Below the pieces are notes generated by a model. The model saw nothing but the letters and a program-made list of their open reading frames with translations. It made no database searches and had not been told where the DNA came from. Shown one piece after another: positions 19,671 to 29,943 of a DNA stretch of 64,000 nucleotides; the stretch's first letter is position 1, and every line of letters starts with the position of its first letter. A program made the position numbers and the translations under genes. This DNA is from Alkalihalobacillus bogoriensis ATCC BAA-922 (lineage in GTDB: Bacteria; Bacillota; Bacilli; Bacillales; Bacillaceae_F): NCBI RefSeq assembly GCF_000621445.1, contig NZ_KK211278.1:319383-383382 (forward strand). The letters run 5' to 3'.

Positions 19671-19718
19671 ATTAGTGATTAATCTAATCAATATAAATAA
19701 ACGATAATATTAATATCG
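19671..19718. promoter_or_regulatory. Two palindromes upstream of the GltC-like gene, likely LysR-type operators
   Basis: ATTAGTGATTAATCTAAT at 19671-19688 has ATTAG/CTAAT arms with GATTAATC inside. CGATAATATTAATATCG at 19702-19718 has CGATA/TATCG arms. Both lie within 80 bp of the regulator start, as expected for autoregulation by a LysR protein. Confidence 0.45.
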
Positions 19719-19745
19719 AAATTAGATAAGAATAGAGGGAACCGT

Positions 19746-20651
19746 TTGGAAATTAGACAATTGAAATATTTTATTGAGGTGGCTAAACGTGAGCATATGA
19801 CAGAAGCTGCAGACGTATTGCATGTCGCTCAATCTGCAGTGAGTAGGCAAATTAGTAATTTAGAAGCTGAGCTTGGTGTAAGTTTATTCATTCGACAGGG
19901 GAGAAAGGTACGCCTCACTCCAATTGGTAGAATGTTCTTAGATAGAACAATTCAAGCGATGAAAATGTTAGATAATGCAACAAGAGAAGTTAAAGAGCAA
20001 CTAGACCCTAGTCGTGGAACAATCCGAGTATCTTTTCCGATTAGTTTAGCAGCTTACATTATTCCAACAGCTATTTCCGCTTTCCGAGAGCAGTATCCTG
20101 AAGCGAAGTTTCAATTAAAGCAAGCTACCTATCATGAATTAATCGACCTTGTATTAGATGGTGACTATAATATGGCTATTTTAGGACCAGTTCCAGAGCA
20201 TGACGAACGACTATATGGTCATGTGTTATTTACGGAAAAAATGGTTGCTTTAGTTCCTATTAATCATCATTTAGCGAGAGAACCTGTCTTAAAATTGAAA
20301 CAATTAAAAGGAGAATCTTTTATTCTTTTACCTGAAAAGATGAAATTAAGAGAAATGATTACGTCGGCTTGTCGAGAACAAGGGTTTAATCCGAATGTGG
20401 CATTCGAAGGGGATGATGTCGACGCTTTGAAAGGCTTAGTTTCTGCAGGACTAGGCATTTCTGTACTACCTGATAGTACGGTGTTAGAGAATTTTCCTAG
20501 AGCAACAGTGAAGATTCCGATTGTTGACCCCGTTGTTCCTCGAACAGTTGGTATTATTACTGCAAAAGATCGAAAGCTACTTCCGACAGAAGAATTGTTT
20601 TTTGCCTTTTTAAAAACATTTTTTAGTAAATGGTCTGCTTCCTACTCTTAA
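19746..20651 (+). CDS. LysR-family regulator, GltC-like
   Basis: 301 residues. The N-terminal winged helix-turn-helix (MEIRQLKYFIEVAKREHMTE, then AAQSAVSRQISNLEAELGV-like recognition helix) and the effector domain (GLVSAGLGISVLPDS near 238) follow remembered B. subtilis GltC closely along the whole length. GltC activates glutamate synthase genes; here the neighbour is gdhA instead, so control of gdhA is inferred. The TTG start follows AGAGGGA. Confidence 0.85.
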   Translation: MEIRQLKYFIEVAKREHMTEAADVLHVAQSAVSRQISNLEAELGVSLFIRQGRKVRLTPIGRMFLDRTIQAMKMLDNATREVKEQLDPSRGTIRVSFPISLAAYIIPTAISAFREQYPEAKFQLKQATYHELIDLVLDGDYNMAILGPVPEHDERLYGHVLFTEKMVALVPINHHLAREPVLKLKQLKGESFILLPEKMKLREMITSACREQGFNPNVAFEGDDVDALKGLVSAGLGISVLPDSTVLENFPRATVKIPIVDPVVPRTVGIITAKDRKLLPTEELFFAFLKTFFSKWSASYS

Positions 20652-20678
20652 AGATAGAAGCGAATTGAAAATAAAGAA

Positions 20679-20711
20679 AAGCGCGCAGAACTGTGGAGTT
20701 CTACGCGCTTA
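20679..20711. terminator. Bidirectional terminator between the LysR gene and yqzF
   Basis: AAGCGCG-C-AGAACT pairs with AGTTCT-A-CGCGCTT; both sides continue in T-rich sequence. It serves two convergent genes. Confidence 0.9.
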
Positions 20712-20720
20712 TAATTGTTT

Positions 20721-20963
20721 TTATGTTCTTTTCTTTAAATATTTTGGTGCTACTTTTCCGTTCTTTTTGTCACGGTAAAAGATAAATCCCCCAACAAAAG
20801 CAACCCCACCAATTAGCAGAAGGAAGCCGATTATAAATTGTAACCCGAGGGAGGGGAAGGGAGAGATAAGTGTTTGGAACACGGTTTCACGCATTAGTTT
20901 TATACCATAGCCTGCTAGAATAGCGGGAATCACCATTATTGTTAACGCAATAAATCGTTGCAA
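20721..20963 (-). CDS. yqzF: DUF2627 membrane protein YqzF
   Basis: 80 residues with two hydrophobic helices (about 5-25 and 40-65) and a basic C-terminus (RDKKNGKVAPKYLKKRT). The GIKLMR and FPSLGLQFIIGF segments match remembered YqzF. Function unknown. It sits next to bkdR as in B. subtilis. TTG 20963 is 8 bp after AAAGGG and is preferred over TTG 20969. Confidence 0.85.
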   Translation of the reverse strand: MQRFIALTIMVIPAILAGYGIKLMRETVFQTLISPFPSLGLQFIIGFLLLIGGVAFVGGFIFYRDKKNGKVAPKYLKKRT

Positions 20964-21101
20964 GATCAAAACCCTTTCTACACATCGTGATATAGATATT
21001 TTACCTGATTAAGATACAATCTGTCCAAGACAACAGTTGCAAGTTTGTGACATTTGCGTAATAGTGGAAACAGAAGTTGGGTTCCTAAAGGGGGAATTTG
21101 C

Positions 21102-23138
21102 ATGAAAAATATAATTATTATTGGAGCAGGGAAAGGTGGATCTGCGCTTTTAGATTTGTTAGTAGAAGCTGAAGAGCTTCATGTCGTAGGAGTCTCAGAT
21201 GTTGATGAACAAGCAGAAGGGATGGTCCTTGCTCGGAAACTAGGAATTAACACGACAACAGAATGGAAAAAGCTACTGACTCCGAAAATTGATGTTGTGT
21301 TAGAGGCTACTGGTGATAAACGATTATTAAAACAATTAAAAGCTGAAATACATAAACATACGACCATTATTCCAAGCTCGGTTGCGAGTTTGTTGTTTAC
21401 ATTAATGAATGAAAAAGAAAAGCTCATTTCTGATTTGAAAAAATCAGCATCGATTCAATCGACAATATTAAACTCAACCGAAGATGGCATGATTGCTATT
21501 GATACAAAATGTAATGTGACATTATTTAATCAGGCAGCTGAAAAAATATCCGGTGTCAAAGCGGCTGATGCATTAGGAGAACAAATAGAGGAAGTCCTTC
21601 CTTCCAGTCGGCTTCCTTCCATCATTTCTACTAATAAGGAAGAAAGAAATAAAAATCAAATTCTGGAAAATGGGGCTAATATCATTACAACAAGAGTGCC
21701 GTTAAAAAATGAAAATCAAATGGTAGGTGCATTAGCTGTATTTAAAGATGTGACTGAAATTGAAAAAATGGCGGAAGAAGTCACAAACTTAAAGAGTATT
21801 CAAACGATGTTAGAGGCTATTATTCAATCAACCGATGATGCGATATCGGTTGTAGATGAAAATGGAAACGGGCTAATGATCAATCGAGCATATACAAGAT
21901 TAACCGGATTGCAGCCAGAAGAAGTGATTGGAAAACCGGCAACAGCAGATATTTCTGAAGGCGAAAGTATGCATATGTACGTATTGCAAACAAGAAAACC
22001 AGTTCGTGGAGTTCGATTAAAGGTTGGGCCTCATCGTCGTGATGTCGTTGTTAATGTCGCACCCGTGATTGTTGATGGACAATTAAAAGGGAGTATTGCA
22101 ATCGTTCATGATATGTCGGAAATGAAAAAGCTCACTGACCAATTAGAAAGAGCGAAGCAACGCATTCGCACGTTAGAAGCGAAATATACGTTTGATGATA
22201 TTATTGGACAATCCGAGGAAATGAAGTTGGCCATTCAACAAGCAAAATTAGCTGCGTCAACCCCAGCAACAATTTTACTAAGAGGAGAATCAGGAACAGG
22301 AAAAGAGTTATTTGCCCATGCCATTCATAATGAAAGCGAACGAAAATATAGTCCGTTTATTCGAGTGAATTGTGCGGCTTTGTCGGAAAGTCTATTAGAA
22401 AGTGAGCTCTTTGGTTATGAGGAAGGAGCCTTTTCAGGTGCAAAACGCGGAGGCAAACGCGGGTTGTTTGAGGAGGCGCATAAAGGAAGTATATTTTTAG
22501 ATGAAATTGGAGAGTTGGCTGTAGGAACACAAGCGAAATTACTTCGAGTATTACAAGAAAATGAAATTGTACGTGTAGGTGGGACTAAAGCGATATCCAT
22601 TGATGTTCGCGTTATTTGTGCGACGAATGTAAACCTTGAAAAAGCGATTAGTGATAAGACTTTTAGAGAAGACTTGTACTATCGAATTAATAAAATGCCC
22701 ATTTACATATCGCCTTTACGTGAAAGAAAGGGAGATATTCCAATGCTGGCTGATCGTTTGTTAAAAAAATTAAATCAAGATTACGGTAGAAATGTAGAAA
22801 AAATTGCAGATGAGGTCATGATATTATTAAAGAAGCATAATTGGCCAGGAAATGTTCGTGAACTTGAAAATGTTATTGGACGAGCATTAATTTATATGAA
22901 CTATAGCGACGATGAAATTTTGACATTGCCAGATTTTCATCAAAATGGAAATAAACAAGAACGGTCAGTAAAAGTAGAGCAACAAACCGGTTCTTTATCT
23001 TCTTTAGTGGAGCAATTTGAAAAACAAGTGATTCAGGAAACTCTTGATTCATGTCAGGGCAACAAAACAGCAACGGCGAAAAAGTTGCAATTATCGATTC
23101 GGAATTTATATTATAAAATGGAAAAATACAAACTATGA
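21102..23138 (+). CDS. bkdR: Sigma-54-dependent activator of the bkd operon, BkdR
   Basis: 678 residues. An N-terminal Rossmann-like segment ([19 protein letters not shown]) is followed by two PAS domains (about 115-345) and an AAA+ sigma-54 interaction domain (about 365-600) with Walker A GESGTGKE near 395 and the sigma-54 contact loop GAFSGA near 441. A Fis-type helix-turn-helix ends the protein ([20 protein letters not shown]). It activates transcription of the isoleucine/valine degradation operon just downstream, where a textbook -24/-12 promoter is seen. ATG 21102 follows AAAGGGGG. Confidence 0.95.
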   Translation: MKNIIIIGAGKGGSALLDLLVEAEELHVVGVSDVDEQAEGMVLARKLGINTTTEWKKLLTPKIDVVLEATGDKRLLKQLKAEIHKHTTIIPSSVASLLFTLMNEKEKLISDLKKSASIQSTILNSTEDGMIAIDTKCNVTLFNQAAEKISGVKAADALGEQIEEVLPSSRLPSIISTNKEERNKNQILENGANIITTRVPLKNENQMVGALAVFKDVTEIEKMAEEVTNLKSIQTMLEAIIQSTDDAISVVDENGNGLMINRAYTRLTGLQPEEVIGKPATADISEGESMHMYVLQTRKPVRGVRLKVGPHRRDVVVNVAPVIVDGQLKGSIAIVHDMSEMKKLTDQLERAKQRIRTLEAKYTFDDIIGQSEEMKLAIQQAKLAASTPATILLRGESGTGKELFAHAIHNESERKYSPFIRVNCAALSESLLESELFGYEEGAFSGAKRGGKRGLFEEAHKGSIFLDEIGELAVGTQAKLLRVLQENEIVRVGGTKAISIDVRVICATNVNLEKAISDKTFREDLYYRINKMPIYISPLRERKGDIPMLADRLLKKLNQDYGRNVEKIADEVMILLKKHNWPGNVRELENVIGRALIYMNYSDDEILTLPDFHQNGNKQERSVKVEQQTGSLSSLVEQFEKQVIQETLDSCQGNKTATAKKLQLSIRNLYYKMEKYKL

Positions 23139-23148
23139 TAAAATGAGC

Positions 23149-23183
23149 ATGCAAAATATTGCTCACCACGCAATTTTTTGCAT
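23149..23183. promoter_or_regulatory. Likely BkdR enhancer (upstream activating sequence)
   Basis: A 14-bp inverted repeat, ATGCAAAATATTGC and GCAATTTTTTGCAT, with one mismatch and a 7-bp centre. It ends about 55 bp upstream of the -24 element, a usual place for an activator of sigma-54 promoters. Confidence 0.6.
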
Positions 23184-23237
23184 GGATGTCATCATGGAAT
23201 TAAGACGAATTTGTGGATTTTTTACTCTTTTGAAAAG

Positions 23238-23254
23238 TTGGCACAATACTTGCA
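23238..23254 (+). promoter_or_regulatory. Sigma-54 promoter of the ptb-bkdB operon
   Basis: TTGGCACAATACTTGCA matches the -24/-12 consensus (TTGGCAC, five bases, TTGCA) with no mismatch, 35 bp upstream of ptb. Confidence 0.92.
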
Positions 23255-23288
23255 ATAAGAAAGTAGTGAGGCAGAAAGAAGGTTTGAC

Positions 23289-24197
23289 ATGAGACTTAGA
23301 AATTTACTTCACAAAAATGAGGGAACTCCTTCCTTTTCTGTTGCAATTGCTGCAGCTGATAATGATGATATGTTTTCGGTTGTGAAAGATGCGTTACAGT
23401 ACAACTTAGCTTCCTTTTGTTTGTTTGGAAATGAAGAGAAATTAACAAGTTTACAACAGCACTATAAATTGCCTGATGAACAAATTCGATTTTTTCCGAC
23501 CAAAGAAGAAAAAGAAAGTGCACATGAAGCGGTGAAGCTCATTCATGAAGGTGGGGCTTCGATATTAATGAAAGGGCATGTTCCTTCGTCGGTTTTATTA
23601 AAGGCCGCATTGCACCCAGAGTATGGATTGCGAACAGGGAAAGTTTTATCTCATGTAGCGGTATTTGATGTCCCGACATATAACCGTCCGCTATTTTTAA
23701 CCGATTCAGCTATGAATGTAACACCTTCACTAGAGGAAAAAGTCGGAATTATTGAAAATGCAGTGTCAGTCGCAAGAACAATGGGATTGCCTTTACCAAA
23801 AGTTGCTCCGATTGCTGCTGTTGAAGTTGTAAATCCGAAAATGCCTTCAACAGTGGACGCAGCGCTATTGACGCAAATGAACAGAAGAAATCAAATTAAG
23901 CATTGTCTTATTGACGGACCGCTCGCATTAGATAATGCCATTTCAATCGAGGCAGCAGAGCGCAAAGGGATTCAAAGTGATGTGGGAGGAAGAGCGGATA
24001 TTTTACTCGTACCAAATGTAGAGATGGGAAACACGCTCTACAAAAGTCTAGTTTATTTTGCCAAAGCAGAAGTTGGGGGTTTTATTACGGGTGGCAAAGT
24101 TCCAATAGTTCTCACATCAAGAACAGATACAAAACAAAATAAATTATATTCATTGGCATTAGCCCTTCATGTAATGAAAAATCAAACAAGAAGTTAA
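23289..24197 (+). CDS. ptb: Phosphate butyryltransferase
   Basis: 302 residues of the phosphate acetyl/butyryltransferase family. It exchanges CoA of branched-chain acyl-CoA for phosphate, giving acyl-phosphate for Buk. Typical segments are [35 protein letters not shown] and [11 protein letters not shown]. First gene after the sigma-54 promoter; bcd follows with 23 bp between. Confidence 0.94.
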   Translation: MRLRNLLHKNEGTPSFSVAIAAADNDDMFSVVKDALQYNLASFCLFGNEEKLTSLQQHYKLPDEQIRFFPTKEEKESAHEAVKLIHEGGASILMKGHVPSSVLLKAALHPEYGLRTGKVLSHVAVFDVPTYNRPLFLTDSAMNVTPSLEEKVGIIENAVSVARTMGLPLPKVAPIAAVEVVNPKMPSTVDAALLTQMNRRNQIKHCLIDGPLALDNAISIEAAERKGIQSDVGGRADILLVPNVEMGNTLYKSLVYFAKAEVGGFITGGKVPIVLTSRTDTKQNKLYSLALALHVMKNQTRS

Positions 24198-24220
24198 TGT
24201 CGATAGGAGGAAAAGAAAGA

Positions 24221-25315
24221 ATGGAACTTTTTAAGTACATGGAAACATATGATTACGAGCAAGTTGTTGTTTGTCAAGACAAAGCATCAGGACTAAAGGC
24301 GATTATTGCAATTCATGACACGACATTAGGGCCTGCTTTAGGTGGGACGAGAATGTGGATGTATGAAAGTGAAGAAGCGGCGTTTGAAGATGCCCTTCGC
24401 TTAGCTAAAGGAATGACATACAAAAACGCAGCGGCCGGTTTAAATTTAGGTGGAGGAAAAACGGTCATAATTGGAGACCCTCGAAAAGATAAAAACGAAG
24501 CGATGTTCCGTGCATTTGGTCGGTATATTCAAGGTTTAAACGGTCGTTATATTACAGCTGAAGATGTCGGGACTACAGTAGAAGATATGGACACGATTCA
24601 TGAGGAAACAAAGTATGTAACTGGGATTTCACCTGCCTTTGGTTCGTCTGGAAATCCATCCCCTGTTACAGCGTACGGTGTATACGTTGGGATGAAAGCA
24701 GCAGCTAAAGAAGCGTTCGGTAGTGATATGTTAGAAGGGAAAATTGTAGCTGTCCAAGGTGTCGGAAATGTGGCATTTAATTTATGTAAACATCTACACG
24801 AAGAAGGCGCAAAACTTATCGTAACAGATATTAATAAGGAAGCTGTCCAAAAAGCAGTGGATGCTTTTGGTGCTAAAGCGGTTGATGTAAGTGCAATATA
24901 TGAACAAGAGTGTGATATTTTTGCTCCTTGTGCCCTAGGTGCCATTATTAATGATGATACAATTCCAAAATTAAAAGCAAAAGTAATTGCTGGTGCTGCA
25001 AATAATCAGTTGAAAGAAAATCGTCATGGTGACATGCTGACTGAATTAGGCATTGTATATGCTCCGGATTATGTAATTAATGCTGGTGGAGTCATTAATG
25101 TAGCAGATGAGCTTTATGGATATAATCGTGATCGTGCAATGAAAAAAGTAGAAAACATTTATTCTACTATTGAGAAAGTATTTGAAATCTCCAAAAGAGA
25201 TCAAATTCCAACGTATGTTGCAGCAGATCGTCTTGCTGAAGAACGAATTGAAACAATGAGAATGTCGCGAAAATCATTTTTACAAAATGGAAATCACGTA
25301 CTAAACAAAAGGTAA
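24221..25315 (+). CDS. bcd: Branched-chain amino acid (leucine) dehydrogenase
   Basis: 364 residues, nearly identical in pattern to B. subtilis Bcd. NAD-dependent oxidative deamination of leucine, valine and isoleucine to the 2-oxo acids. Seen: [10 protein letters not shown], the active-site region [15 protein letters not shown] with two catalytic Lys, and the Rossmann loop [18 protein letters not shown] 24221 is 10 bp after AGGAGG; an upstream in-frame start at 24197 is not used. Confidence 0.97.
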   Translation: MELFKYMETYDYEQVVVCQDKASGLKAIIAIHDTTLGPALGGTRMWMYESEEAAFEDALRLAKGMTYKNAAAGLNLGGGKTVIIGDPRKDKNEAMFRAFGRYIQGLNGRYITAEDVGTTVEDMDTIHEETKYVTGISPAFGSSGNPSPVTAYGVYVGMKAAAKEAFGSDMLEGKIVAVQGVGNVAFNLCKHLHEEGAKLIVTDINKEAVQKAVDAFGAKAVDVSAIYEQECDIFAPCALGAIINDDTIPKLKAKVIAGAANNQLKENRHGDMLTELGIVYAPDYVINAGGVINVADELYGYNRDRAMKKVENIYSTIEKVFEISKRDQIPTYVAADRLAEERIETMRMSRKSFLQNGNHVLNKR

Positions 25316-25320
25316 TAGAC

Positions 25321-26406
25321 ATGAATAGTGATATTCAATTACTTGTTATCAATCCAGGGTCAACTACTACAAAAGTAGCTTATTTTAATCATGTTATATG
25401 CCAGGAAGTTAAGACAATTACTCATTCTGTTGAAGAGCTTGAGCAACATTCGACCGTATTGAACCAGCAACAAATTCGTTACGAAGCGATTCTAGCGTTT
25501 CTTCGTGAAAATAACATTAAACTGTCACAACTTCATGCGATTGTTGCACGGGGTGGGTTAATTAAACCCATTCCTAGTGGAACATATGAAGTGAACAACG
25601 AGCTATTAAAAGATGCAAGGGAAGGGCTTCATGGTTGGCATGCTTCAAATTTTGGAGCATTGCTAGCTTATGAACTCGCAAAACAAGTAAACATTCCGGC
25701 GTTTATCGTCGATCCTGTCGTGGTCGATGAAATGGAACCGGTTTCAAAAGTGTCGGGGTTAAAAGGAATCGAGAGAAAAAGTATCTTTCATGCCTTAAAC
25801 CAAAAAGCTGTTGCGAAAAAAATCGCAAAATCTTGGAATAGACCGTATGAAAGTCTGAGTGTCATTGTGGCTCATCTTGGTGGAGGAATTACGGTGGGAG
25901 CCCATAAGCTAGGGAAAGTCATCGATGTGAATAATGGCTTATATGGAGAAGGACCATTTTCTCCAGAGAGAACGGGAACACTCCCAGTAGGAGATTTAGT
26001 AGACCTATGCTACAATTATAATAAGGACCAGGTACTAAAGTTTTTAGCTGGTGCAGGAGGCCTTGTTAGTTATGTAGAAACAAATAATGGGGTCGAAATC
26101 GAAAATAGAATTCAAGCGGGAGACGAAGAAGCACAATTTTACTTAGAAGCGATGGGCTATCAAGTAGCGAAAGAAATTGGAGCGGCTAGTGTCAGTTTAG
26201 CTGGTCACGTCGATGCCATTATTATCACGGGTGGATTAGCTCATAGTGAGCGATTAGTTGAAACGATAACAAAACGAGTGAAATGGATTAGTAAAGTTGT
26301 TGTTTCACCTGGTGAAGATGAAATGATGGCCTTGGCAGAAGGTGCTAGTCGCGTTTTACTAAAAGAAGAAAAGGCCAAACATTATCCCTCTGGAACTCCA
26401 TTATAA
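25321..26406 (+). CDS. buk: Butyrate kinase
   Basis: 361 residues of the acetokinase family: LLVINPGSTTTKVAYF, VAHLGGGITVGAH, and GPFSPERTGTLPVGDL. It transfers phosphate from branched acyl-phosphate to ADP, yielding the acid and ATP. It follows bcd by 5 bp, so the ptb-bcd-buk order of B. subtilis is kept. Confidence 0.95.
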   Translation: MNSDIQLLVINPGSTTTKVAYFNHVICQEVKTITHSVEELEQHSTVLNQQQIRYEAILAFLRENNIKLSQLHAIVARGGLIKPIPSGTYEVNNELLKDAREGLHGWHASNFGALLAYELAKQVNIPAFIVDPVVVDEMEPVSKVSGLKGIERKSIFHALNQKAVAKKIAKSWNRPYESLSVIVAHLGGGITVGAHKLGKVIDVNNGLYGEGPFSPERTGTLPVGDLVDLCYNYNKDQVLKFLAGAGGLVSYVETNNGVEIENRIQAGDEEAQFYLEAMGYQVAKEIGAASVSLAGHVDAIIITGGLAHSERLVETITKRVKWISKVVVSPGEDEMMALAEGASRVLLKEEKAKHYPSGTPL

Positions 26407-26479
26407 CAGGTAAATGGAATGCAATATGAGAGATGAGAGAGAAGGATTTGAAAGAGAACGAATAAAAGGAGGGACTCGT

Positions 26480-27901
26480 ATGACTAAAGAATATGATCTG
26501 GTCATAGTAGGAGCTGGTACTGGTGGGTATGTTGCTGCGATCCGAGCAAGTCAGTTAGGGTTAAGTGTCGCTGTCGTTGAAAAGGACAAATTAGGTGGTA
26601 CTTGCTTACACAAAGGTTGTATCCCATCAAAGGCATTACTTAGAAGTGCAGAAGTTTTTTCAACTGCGAAAAGGTCTGAAGATTTTGGTGTGAAAACATC
26701 CGAAGTTACACTTGATTTTATTAAGGTTCAAGAACGCAAACAAGCAATCATTGATCAATTACATAAAGGTGTTCAACACTTGATGAAAAAAGGGAAGATT
26801 GATGTCTATGACGGAATTGGTAGGATTTTAGGACCGTCCATTTTTTCTCCTACGCCAGGAACCATTTCTGTTGAAATGAGTAATGGGGATGAAAATCAAA
26901 TGCTTTTACCAAAAAATGTCCTCGTTGCTACAGGCTCTAGACCACGTCTTTTGCCAGGAATCGAACCAGACGGAAAACAAGTGTTAACGAGTGAAGAAGC
27001 TCTTGGGCTCACAGAACTCCCACAATCTATTATCATAGTAGGCGGCGGAGTCATTGGGATGGAATGGGCGTCTATGTTATCAGATTTTGGTGTTAATGTA
27101 ACTGTGCTAGAGTATGGGGACCGCATTTTACCAACAGAGGATAAAGAAATTTCAAGAGAGCTTACTCGAGTGTTAAAGAAACGCGGTGTCACTATTGTCA
27201 CGAGTGCAAAAGTGTTATCTGAAACATTAGAGAAAGGTGATGATGTGACCATTCAAGTGGAACATAAAGGTGAGAAAAAAGAGTTTTCTGCACAAGCGTT
27301 ATTAATTTCTGTTGGAAGAGTCGCAAATGTAGAAGGTATTGGACTTGAAAATACGGATATTGAAGTGAAAAACGGGGTCATTGCAACAAATGAGTTTTAC
27401 CAAACGAAAGAATCTCATATCTATGCCATCGGTGATGTCATTGGGGGAATGCAGCTTGCTCACGTTGCTTCTCATGAAGGGATTATTGCCGTTGAACATA
27501 TGACAGGCCATAAGCCCGATCCGCTCGATTATATGACTGTTTCTAAATGTGTGTACACCCACCCAGAGGTAGCAAGTATTGGTTTGACAGAAGAAGAAGC
27601 TAAAGAAAAAGGATTTGCGGTAAAGACAGGGAAATTTTCGTTTAAAGGAATTGGGAAGGCTCTTGTATATGGAGAATCAGATGGATTTGCTAAGTTTGTA
27701 GTGAACGAAACGAATGATGACTTGTTAGGTGTTCATTTAATTGGTCCGCACGTAACAGACATGATTTCAGAAGCTGCCATAGCGAAAGTGCTAGATGCTG
27801 CGAATTGGGAAGTAGCTCATACGATTCATCCACATCCAACGTTATCAGAAGTTCTTGGGGAAGCTGCGCTTGCCGTAGATGGAAAAGCGATTCATTCATA
27901 A
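26480..27901 (+). CDS. lpdV: Dihydrolipoyl dehydrogenase, E3 of branched-chain 2-oxoacid dehydrogenase
   Basis: 473 residues. FAD-binding GAGTGG at 11-16, redox disulfide C42-x4-C47 in GGTCLHKGCIPSK, NAD-binding GGGVIGMEWA near 185, and the C-terminal HPHPTLSE with the catalytic His-Glu dyad. It reoxidises the lipoyl group of BkdB. ATG 26480 follows AAAGGAGGG; an earlier ATG at 26414 would add 22 residues not found in the family. Confidence 0.96.
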   Translation: MTKEYDLVIVGAGTGGYVAAIRASQLGLSVAVVEKDKLGGTCLHKGCIPSKALLRSAEVFSTAKRSEDFGVKTSEVTLDFIKVQERKQAIIDQLHKGVQHLMKKGKIDVYDGIGRILGPSIFSPTPGTISVEMSNGDENQMLLPKNVLVATGSRPRLLPGIEPDGKQVLTSEEALGLTELPQSIIIVGGGVIGMEWASMLSDFGVNVTVLEYGDRILPTEDKEISRELTRVLKKRGVTIVTSAKVLSETLEKGDDVTIQVEHKGEKKEFSAQALLISVGRVANVEGIGLENTDIEVKNGVIATNEFYQTKESHIYAIGDVIGGMQLAHVASHEGIIAVEHMTGHKPDPLDYMTVSKCVYTHPEVASIGLTEEEAKEKGFAVKTGKFSFKGIGKALVYGESDGFAKFVVNETNDDLLGVHLIGPHVTDMISEAAIAKVLDAANWEVAHTIHPHPTLSEVLGEAALAVDGKAIHS

Positions 27902-27931
27902 TTCTTTATTTTAAAAAGGAGGAGTTTTACA

Positions 27932-28939
27932 TTGACAGAGAACCGTCACGAACGTTTAGGTTTATCAGATGATGCCGTCTTGCACATGTATGAAGTTATG
28001 TTACTTTCTCGCCGTATTGATGAAAGAATGTGGTTGTTAAACCGTGCGGGGAAAATTCCATTTGTTATTTCTTGCCAAGGTCAAGAAGCAGCTCAAGTAG
28101 GGGCTGCATTTGCTCTTGATAAAACAAAAGACTATGTATTGCCATATTACCGTGATATGGGGGTTGTCCTCACTTTTGGTATGACTGCTAAAGATCTTAT
28201 GCTCTCAGGGTTTGCGAAAGCCGAAGATCCGAATTCAGGTGGACGTCAAATGCCAGGTCATTTTGGGCAAAAGAAAAATAGAATTGTGACAGGCTCTTCT
28301 CCAGTTACAACTCAAGTGCCTCATGCTGTTGGAATTGCCTTAGCTGGAAAAATGAAAGGCGAAGATTTTATAACGTTTACGACGTTTGGTGAAGGTTCTT
28401 CAAATCAAGGAGATTTCCATGAGGGAGCTAACTTTGCGGGTGTCCATAAATTACCGGTCATTTTTATGTGTGAAAATAATAAATATGCCATTTCGGTTCC
28501 GATTGAAAAACAATTAGCTTGTGAAAATGTATCGGACCGTGCGATTGGCTATGGAATGCCTGGGGTTACTGTTGATGGAAATGATCCACTGGCAGTATAT
28601 GAGGCAGTTAAAGCAGCGGCAGACCGTGCAAGAAAAGGAGAAGGTCCTTCATTAATTGAAACGATCTCTTATCGACTGACGCCACATTCAAGTGATGATG
28701 ATGACCGTGCGTATCGTTCGCAAGAAGAAGTAGCAGAAGCGAAAAAGAAAGATTCATTACTAACGTTTGCTGTTTATTTAAAAGAACTTGGTGTATTAAC
28801 AGAACAGATTGAAAATGACTTAAATGAAAAGATTAAAAAATTGGTTGATGAAGCAACGGAATATGCAGAACAAGCACCATATGCTCCAGCAGACCATTTG
28901 TATAACTATGTGTACGAAGAAGAAGGAGGGAATGCATAA
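27932..28939 (+). CDS. bkdAA: Branched-chain 2-oxoacid dehydrogenase E1 alpha
   Basis: 335 residues of the thiamine-diphosphate E1 alpha family. GEGSSNQGDFHEGANFAGVHKLPVIF-type sequence supplies the cofactor-binding GDG-like motif and the NN; YRLTPHSSDDDD is the phosphorylation-loop equivalent. It decarboxylates branched 2-oxo acids, providing primers for iso- and anteiso-fatty acids. TTG start after AAAGGAGGAG; its stop overlaps the bkdAB start. Confidence 0.96.
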   Translation: MTENRHERLGLSDDAVLHMYEVMLLSRRIDERMWLLNRAGKIPFVISCQGQEAAQVGAAFALDKTKDYVLPYYRDMGVVLTFGMTAKDLMLSGFAKAEDPNSGGRQMPGHFGQKKNRIVTGSSPVTTQVPHAVGIALAGKMKGEDFITFTTFGEGSSNQGDFHEGANFAGVHKLPVIFMCENNKYAISVPIEKQLACENVSDRAIGYGMPGVTVDGNDPLAVYEAVKAAADRARKGEGPSLIETISYRLTPHSSDDDDRAYRSQEEVAEAKKKDSLLTFAVYLKELGVLTEQIENDLNEKIKKLVDEATEYAEQAPYAPADHLYNYVYEEEGGNA

Positions 28940-29922
28940 TGGCGGTGATTTCATATATAGAAGCTGTTACCCAAGCGCTTCGTGAGGAAATGGAACGGGA
29001 TGAAAATGTATTTGTGCTTGGAGAAGATGTAGGAGCGCGCGGAGGAGTATTCCGCGCGACAGCAGGGTTATATGAGAAATTTGGAGAGCAACGTGTTCTT
29101 GATACACCTTTAGCGGAATCTGCTATTGTTGGTGTTGGTGTTGGTGCAGCGATGTATGGAATGCGCCCTGTTGCAGAAATCCAGTTTGCTGATTTCATTA
29201 TGCCGGCGGTAAACCAAATTGTAAGTGAGGCCGCAAGAATTCGTTATCGTTCGAATAACGATTGGTTTTGTCCGATGACAATAAGAGCTCCATATGGTGG
29301 TGGTGTCCATGGTGCTTTATACCATTCACAATCAGTGGAAGCGATGTTTGCTTCTGTTCCAGGATTAAAAATTGTCATGCCTTCTACGCCATATGATGTA
29401 AAAGGGTTGCTTAAAGCAGCGATTCGCGACAATGACCCTGTGTTGTTTTTCGAGCATAAACGTGCGTACCGATTGATTAAAGGAGAAGTACCAGAGGAAG
29501 AGTATGTATTACCAATTGGAAAAGCGGATGTGAAGCGAGAAGGAGAAGATATTACGGTTATTACGTATGGTCTTGCAGTACATTTTGCCCTTCAAGCTGC
29601 TGAAAAGTTAGAGAAAGATGGAATTTCTGCCCATGTCCTTGACTTACGAACAGTATATCCATTAGATAAAGAGGCGATTGTCGAAGCGGCAAAGAAAACC
29701 GGTAAAGTGTTACTTGTCACAGAAGATAATAAAGAAGGTAGTATTATGGGAGAAGTAGCAGCGATTATTGCCGAAGAATGTTTGTTTGATTTAGATGCAC
29801 CAATTCAACGTTTAGCTGGACCAGATGTTCCGGCAATGCCGTATGCACCTACAATGGAAAAGCACTTTATGATTAACCCTGATAAAGTTGAACAAGCGAT
29901 GAGAAATTTAGCTGAATTTTAA
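28939..29922 (+). CDS. bkdAB: Branched-chain 2-oxoacid dehydrogenase E1 beta
   Basis: 327 residues with the transketolase pyrimidine domain (VFVLGEDVGARGGVFRAT, DTPLAESAIVGVGVGAA) and C-terminal transketolase domain. It pairs with BkdAA to form the E1 heterotetramer. Start and upstream stop share TAATG, so translation is coupled. Confidence 0.97.
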   Translation: MAVISYIEAVTQALREEMERDENVFVLGEDVGARGGVFRATAGLYEKFGEQRVLDTPLAESAIVGVGVGAAMYGMRPVAEIQFADFIMPAVNQIVSEAARIRYRSNNDWFCPMTIRAPYGGGVHGALYHSQSVEAMFASVPGLKIVMPSTPYDVKGLLKAAIRDNDPVLFFEHKRAYRLIKGEVPEEEYVLPIGKADVKREGEDITVITYGLAVHFALQAAEKLEKDGISAHVLDLRTVYPLDKEAIVEAAKKTGKVLLVTEDNKEGSIMGEVAAIIAEECLFDLDAPIQRLAGPDVPAMPYAPTMEKHFMINPDKVEQAMRNLAEF

Positions 29923-29943
29923 TAGGAGAAAGGAGGTCAAATG

